DNA of 7,350 nucleotides from a bacterium (GTDB lineage Bacteria > ARS69): positions 1 through 7,350 of the forward strand of contig JALGZO010000475.1 of NCBI GenBank assembly GCA_025774865.1, read 5' to 3'. Both the position numbers and the translations under genes were made by a program. This document shows, piece after piece, positions 5,024 through 7,350 of the stretch (positions are counted from its first letter, which is position 1; every line of letters begins with the position of its first letter). Under the pieces are notes generated by a model. That model saw nothing but the letters and a program-made list of their open reading frames with translations. It was not told where the DNA came from and searched no databases.

Positions 5024-5932
5024 ATGAAACAGCGTCCGCTTTACGCCGCGACGATTGCTCTCCTCGTCATCATCTGGGGTACCACCTGGGCGGCGATCCG
5101 GATCGGATTGCAGGGAGTGCCGCCGTTCACGGGCGCCGCGATCCGCTTCGCAGTGGCCAGCGCCGTCATGCTCGCGGTCGCTCCGAAGTTCGGCGTCAAG
5201 TGGGGAAGACAGCCCCGCGAGAAGACTCTTTGGGCGATGAACGGCGTCCTCTTCTTCTGCGTTTCATACGGAGTGGTGTACTGGGCGGAGCAGTGGGTGC
5301 CCTCCGGTTTGAGCTCCGTGCTGTTCGCTTCGTTTCCGTTGATGGTGGCGATCCTCGCACACTTCCTTCTTCCCGGGGAACGCCTGACGCCGACGGCCAC
5401 GGTCGGCGTGCTCCTGGGTTTCGCCGGAGTCGCTACGATCTACTCCGAGGATTTCGCCCTGCTCGGCGGCCGGCAGGTCGCGTTCGCCGCACTCGTGTTT
5501 CTGATCTCGCCGATCTGTTGCGCGGTCGCGAACACCTACGTGAAGAAGTGGGGCGGTGAGATCCACCCCATTTCTCTGACGACCGCGTCGATGCTCGTCG
5601 GGGCCGTCGTGCTCGGCACGATTGCCGCCACCGTCGAGCGCGATCTCCCCATGACCTTCGACGCGGTGTCCGTCGGCTGCATTCTGTATCTCGCGATCTT
5701 CGGCACGGCGGTGACCTTCGGCCTGTACTTCTGGTTGCTCAAGAAGTTGCCGGCCACGAAGGTCTCGCTCATCGCGTACGGAACGCCGGTCGTCGCGATG
5801 ACGGTCGGATGCGTATTCCTGGACGAGCCGTTGACGATGAGGATCGCCATCGGAGCGATCGGCGTGCTCGCGGGGACATGGATCGCCGGACGGGCGAAGC
5901 AGCGAGTCACCGCCGCGGGGGAGCGGGTGTGA
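5024..5932 (+). CDS. EamA-family (drug/metabolite transporter superfamily) permease
   Basis: An inner-membrane protein of 302 residues with about ten hydrophobic segments in two EamA repeats. The first repeat opens with W-G-T-T-W-A-A-I-R-I-G (about 18-28) in helix 1. The second ends with the hallmark pattern: F-G-T-A-V-T-F, Y-F-W-L-L-K-K-L, then P-V-V-A-M-T-V-G with L-D-E-P-L-T before the last helix (about 224-290). The tail is short and basic. Family members usually export amino acids or small metabolites, or are permeases of unknown substrate; nothing here fixes the substrate. It starts at ATG 5024, 12 bp after the hydrolase stop, with no clear ribosome site, so translation may be coupled. 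Its stop overlaps the next gene by 4 bp. Confidence 0.92.
   Translation: MKQRPLYAATIALLVIIWGTTWAAIRIGLQGVPPFTGAAIRFAVASAVMLAVAPKFGVKWGRQPREKTLWAMNGVLFFCVSYGVVYWAEQWVPSGLSSVLFASFPLMVAILAHFLLPGERLTPTATVGVLLGFAGVATIYSEDFALLGGRQVAFAALVFLISPICCAVANTYVKKWGGEIHPISLTTASMLVGAVVLGTIAATVERDLPMTFDAVSVGCILYLAIFGTAVTFGLYFWLLKKLPATKVSLIAYGTPVVAMTVGCVFLDEPLTMRIAIGAIGVLAGTWIAGRAKQRVTAAGERV
5917..5923 (+). promoter_or_regulatory. Ribosome binding site for GTG 5929
   Basis: GGGGGAG lies inside the end of the transporter gene, 5 nt before GTG 5929. It supports that start rather than any further upstream in the open frame. Confidence 0.5.
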
Positions 5933-6399
5933 GGGCGTCGCCCGGGGAGACGGCGGGTGTCATCGCGCCTCCTCCCCTGTTGTTGCTCGCCGCCGTTCTC
6001 CTCGGATTCGGTCTGCACCGGCTCCTGCCCCTGCCGCTCGTACCGCCCGCGATCGAGAAGCCGCTCGGGGCCATCGTCGTGGGGGCCGGCGTCGTGCTGC
6101 TCGGGGCGGCGGTTCGGGAGTTCGTTCGCGCCGGAACTTCGGTGGAAACCCGCCGGCCGAGCACCTCGCTCGTGACCGGCGGTCCGTACCGCTGGACGCG
6201 CAATCCGATCTACCTCTCACTCGCGATTCTGCAGCTCGGGTTCGCTTCCCTCGTGAACAGTGTCTGGCTCGCAGCGATGATCGCGCCGCTCGTCTTCGCC
6301 CTCCACTTCGGCGTGATTCTTCGCGAAGAGCGGTACCTCGCGAAGCGAATGGGACCGGACTATGAGAGGTACCTGAAGACGGCGCGCCGCTGGATCTGA
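5929..6399 (+). CDS. Isoprenylcysteine/phospholipid methyltransferase-family membrane protein (ICMT/PEMT-like)
   Basis: A small integral membrane methyltransferase of 156 residues. Hydrophobic helices lie at about 13-33, 46-62, 95-112 and 113-131. The conserved SAM-binding core follows the usual order: G-G-P-Y-R (84-88) then R-N-P-I-Y (91-95), and near the C-terminus R-E-E-R-Y-L (132-137) with G-P-D-Y-E-R-Y (142-148). These residues form the cofactor site in the PEMT/ICMT superfamily. Bacterial members methylate phospholipids or unidentified membrane substrates; without prenylated proteins a true ICMT role is unlikely. GTG 5929 overlaps the transporter stop (GTGA). The frame is open upstream to 5809, but that part lies inside the transporter. 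Another methyltransferase sits at 3402-4040, but no direct link is shown. The family is clear, the substrate is not. Confidence 0.85.
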   Translation: MRASPGETAGVIAPPPLLLLAAVLLGFGLHRLLPLPLVPPAIEKPLGAIVVGAGVVLLGAAVREFVRAGTSVETRRPSTSLVTGGPYRWTRNPIYLSLAILQLGFASLVNSVWLAAMIAPLVFALHFGVILREERYLAKRMGPDYERYLKTARRWI

Positions 6400-6418
6400 C
6401 GAGCTCGACTCAGTCGGG
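6400..6418. other. Short convergent junction, no terminator
   Basis: Only 19 bp separate the two converging stop codons. They include a perfect 5-bp palindrome around one base (CGACT-C-AGTCG, 6406-6416) but no stem with a usable loop and no T-run. Confidence 0.4.
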
Positions 6419-7350
6419 TCACCGGTCAGGCTCGGCCGGCACGAGTTGCCGGATGCGTCCGCTCCCGAGATCGGGCGCACTCTCGCCGGGGCGCGCAGCA
6501 TACCGCACACCCGCCACCGGCAACCGTTCGAGGTACCGACGGTAGAATTCGCCGAGCCTCCACACGATCTGGGTCTGCCCGCGGTTCGCGACCGGGGCGA
6601 GAAACTCGACGCGCGGGTGCTCGTCCGTGTTGAGTCGATCCGGACGCAGCGCCGTCCAGTCGCCCGCGTACAGGTCCAGGAGATCGTCCACGTCGACCAG
6701 CACTGCGTCGTCCCAGCCCGGCGACGCCTGGAGTGACGCCAGACGACGCTCGAGCGCGGCGCCCTCGAGCGCGAGCGGCGCCTCCGAGCCGACGAGGAGC
6801 AGGAGCGCCTGCCAGTCGCCGAACTCACCGCGCCAGAGCGTCGTCACCGGGAACACGCTCGCGAAGCTGTCGGCGATCAGGAGGAAGTCCTCGAGCCCGA
6901 CTTGGTACAGCGCGACCCACTGGGCGAAGATTCCGCCGGCCGCGAGCCGCATGCGGCCCGTTCGGTAGTGCTCCACCGTGTAGAGGTAGCCCGTCTCGCT
7001 GTGCCACGGGAAAAAGAGATCGGCGATGATCACGTCGAACGACTCCTGCGTGGCGGCGAGGTGATGCCGGGCGTCGTTCACGATGACGCGGCTTCGCGGA
7101 TCATCGAGCGACCCGTCCCCGGGCTCGGCGAAGAGCAGGGCGGCCTCGACGACCTCGGGAACGAGCTCGACGACGTCGGAACGCTCGATCGACTCGTGGC
7201 GAAGAGCGGAAGATGACGTGATTCCCGTCCCCAGACCGAGGAAGGCGACCCTCTTGGGCTCGGGGTGGAGTAGTAGCGGTAGGTGCGCCTGTCGCCGCTC
7301 GGACTCGGCGCCGATCGTCGACCCGTGTACGTACTGGCGGTCCTGACGCA
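6419..7350 (-). CDS. Spermidine synthase-like protein (C-terminal part, runs off right edge)
   Basis: The leftward frame is open from base 7348 to a TGA at 6419, giving 309 residues with no start; the GTG at 7081 is internal. Numbered from the edge, an H-G-S-T segment (8-11) leads to SAM/dcSAM motif I G-L-G-T-G (38-42), acidic V-E61-L-V-P-E65, N-D92-A-R, then D-V-I-I-A-D and P-W, with L-Y-T-V-E-H-Y and G-G-I-F-A-Q-W further on. This order is typical of the spermidine-synthase-like domain fused to MFS-type membrane regions. The canonical aminopropyltransferase G-G-G-D-G and D-x-x-D-P loops are replaced (G-L-G-T-G and A-D-L-F-F-P), so true polyamine synthesis is doubtful. Whether a membrane N-terminus exists lies beyond the window. 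Confidence 0.8.
   Translation of the reverse strand, partial: RQDRQYVHGSTIGAESERRQAHLPLLLHPEPKRVAFLGLGTGITSSSALRHESIERSDVVELVPEVVEAALLFAEPGDGSLDDPRSRVIVNDARHHLAATQESFDVIIADLFFPWHSETGYLYTVEHYRTGRMRLAAGGIFAQWVALYQVGLEDFLLIADSFASVFPVTTLWRGEFGDWQALLLLVGSEAPLALEGAALERRLASLQASPGWDDAVLVDVDDLLDLYAGDWTALRPDRLNTDEHPRVEFLAPVANRGQTQIVWRLGEFYRRYLERLPVAGVRYAARPGESAPDLGSGRIRQLVPAEPDR

Noticed and set aside
6406-6416. Palindrome CGACT-C-AGTCG between converging genes as a terminator
   Set aside because: With only one unpaired base a hairpin would open to a 3-bp stem, and no T-run follows.

Overview
The window is a 7.35 kb piece of a GC-rich bacterial chromosome. It is densely packed with genes: there is no gap over 300 bases, several genes overlap by 4 bp, and GTG or TTG starts are frequent. 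No RNA gene, mobile element, CRISPR array or phage gene is visible. The GC content, the divergent IspH subtype and the SAH/DUF6504-like neighbours suggest an environmental deltaproteobacterial or myxococcal-type lineage. That placement is weak inference, because there is no rRNA or other phylogenetic marker here.

Layout: (1) The start of a multi-pass membrane protein of glycosyltransferase (GT-C/ArnT) type runs leftward off the left edge. (2) Divergent from it is a rightward four-gene cluster, about 585-3405: a divergent IspH (last step of the MEP isoprenoid pathway), a tandem TerB-domain protein, a small (p)ppGpp hydrolase of the MESH1/SAH type, and a 115-residue DUF6504-like protein. The last three are joined by two GTGA start/stop overlaps. 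(3) A leftward class I SAM methyltransferase resembling BtaB/UbiE meets this cluster tail to tail. The two stop codons overlap in the loop of a perfect GC-rich hairpin. (4) Divergent from the methyltransferase, with a 122-bp spacer carrying a 7-bp dyad, is a rightward three-gene unit (4163-6399): a putative lipoprotein alpha/beta hydrolase, an EamA-family transporter, and an ICMT/PEMT-type membrane methyltransferase. (5) A leftward spermidine-synthase-like protein runs off the right edge. Its frame is open to the last base, so only its C-terminal part is present.

Functional reading: the first cluster puts an isoprenoid [4Fe-4S] enzyme next to a stringent-response alarmone hydrolase and an unstudied TerB protein. 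The right half has two SAM-dependent methyltransferases plausibly acting on lipids, a surface or periplasmic hydrolase and an exporter-type permease. I see no defence system or other clearly new multi-gene machine. The most unusual points are the TerB/SAH coupling behind a motif-shifted IspH, and the stop-codon hairpin at 3396-3413.
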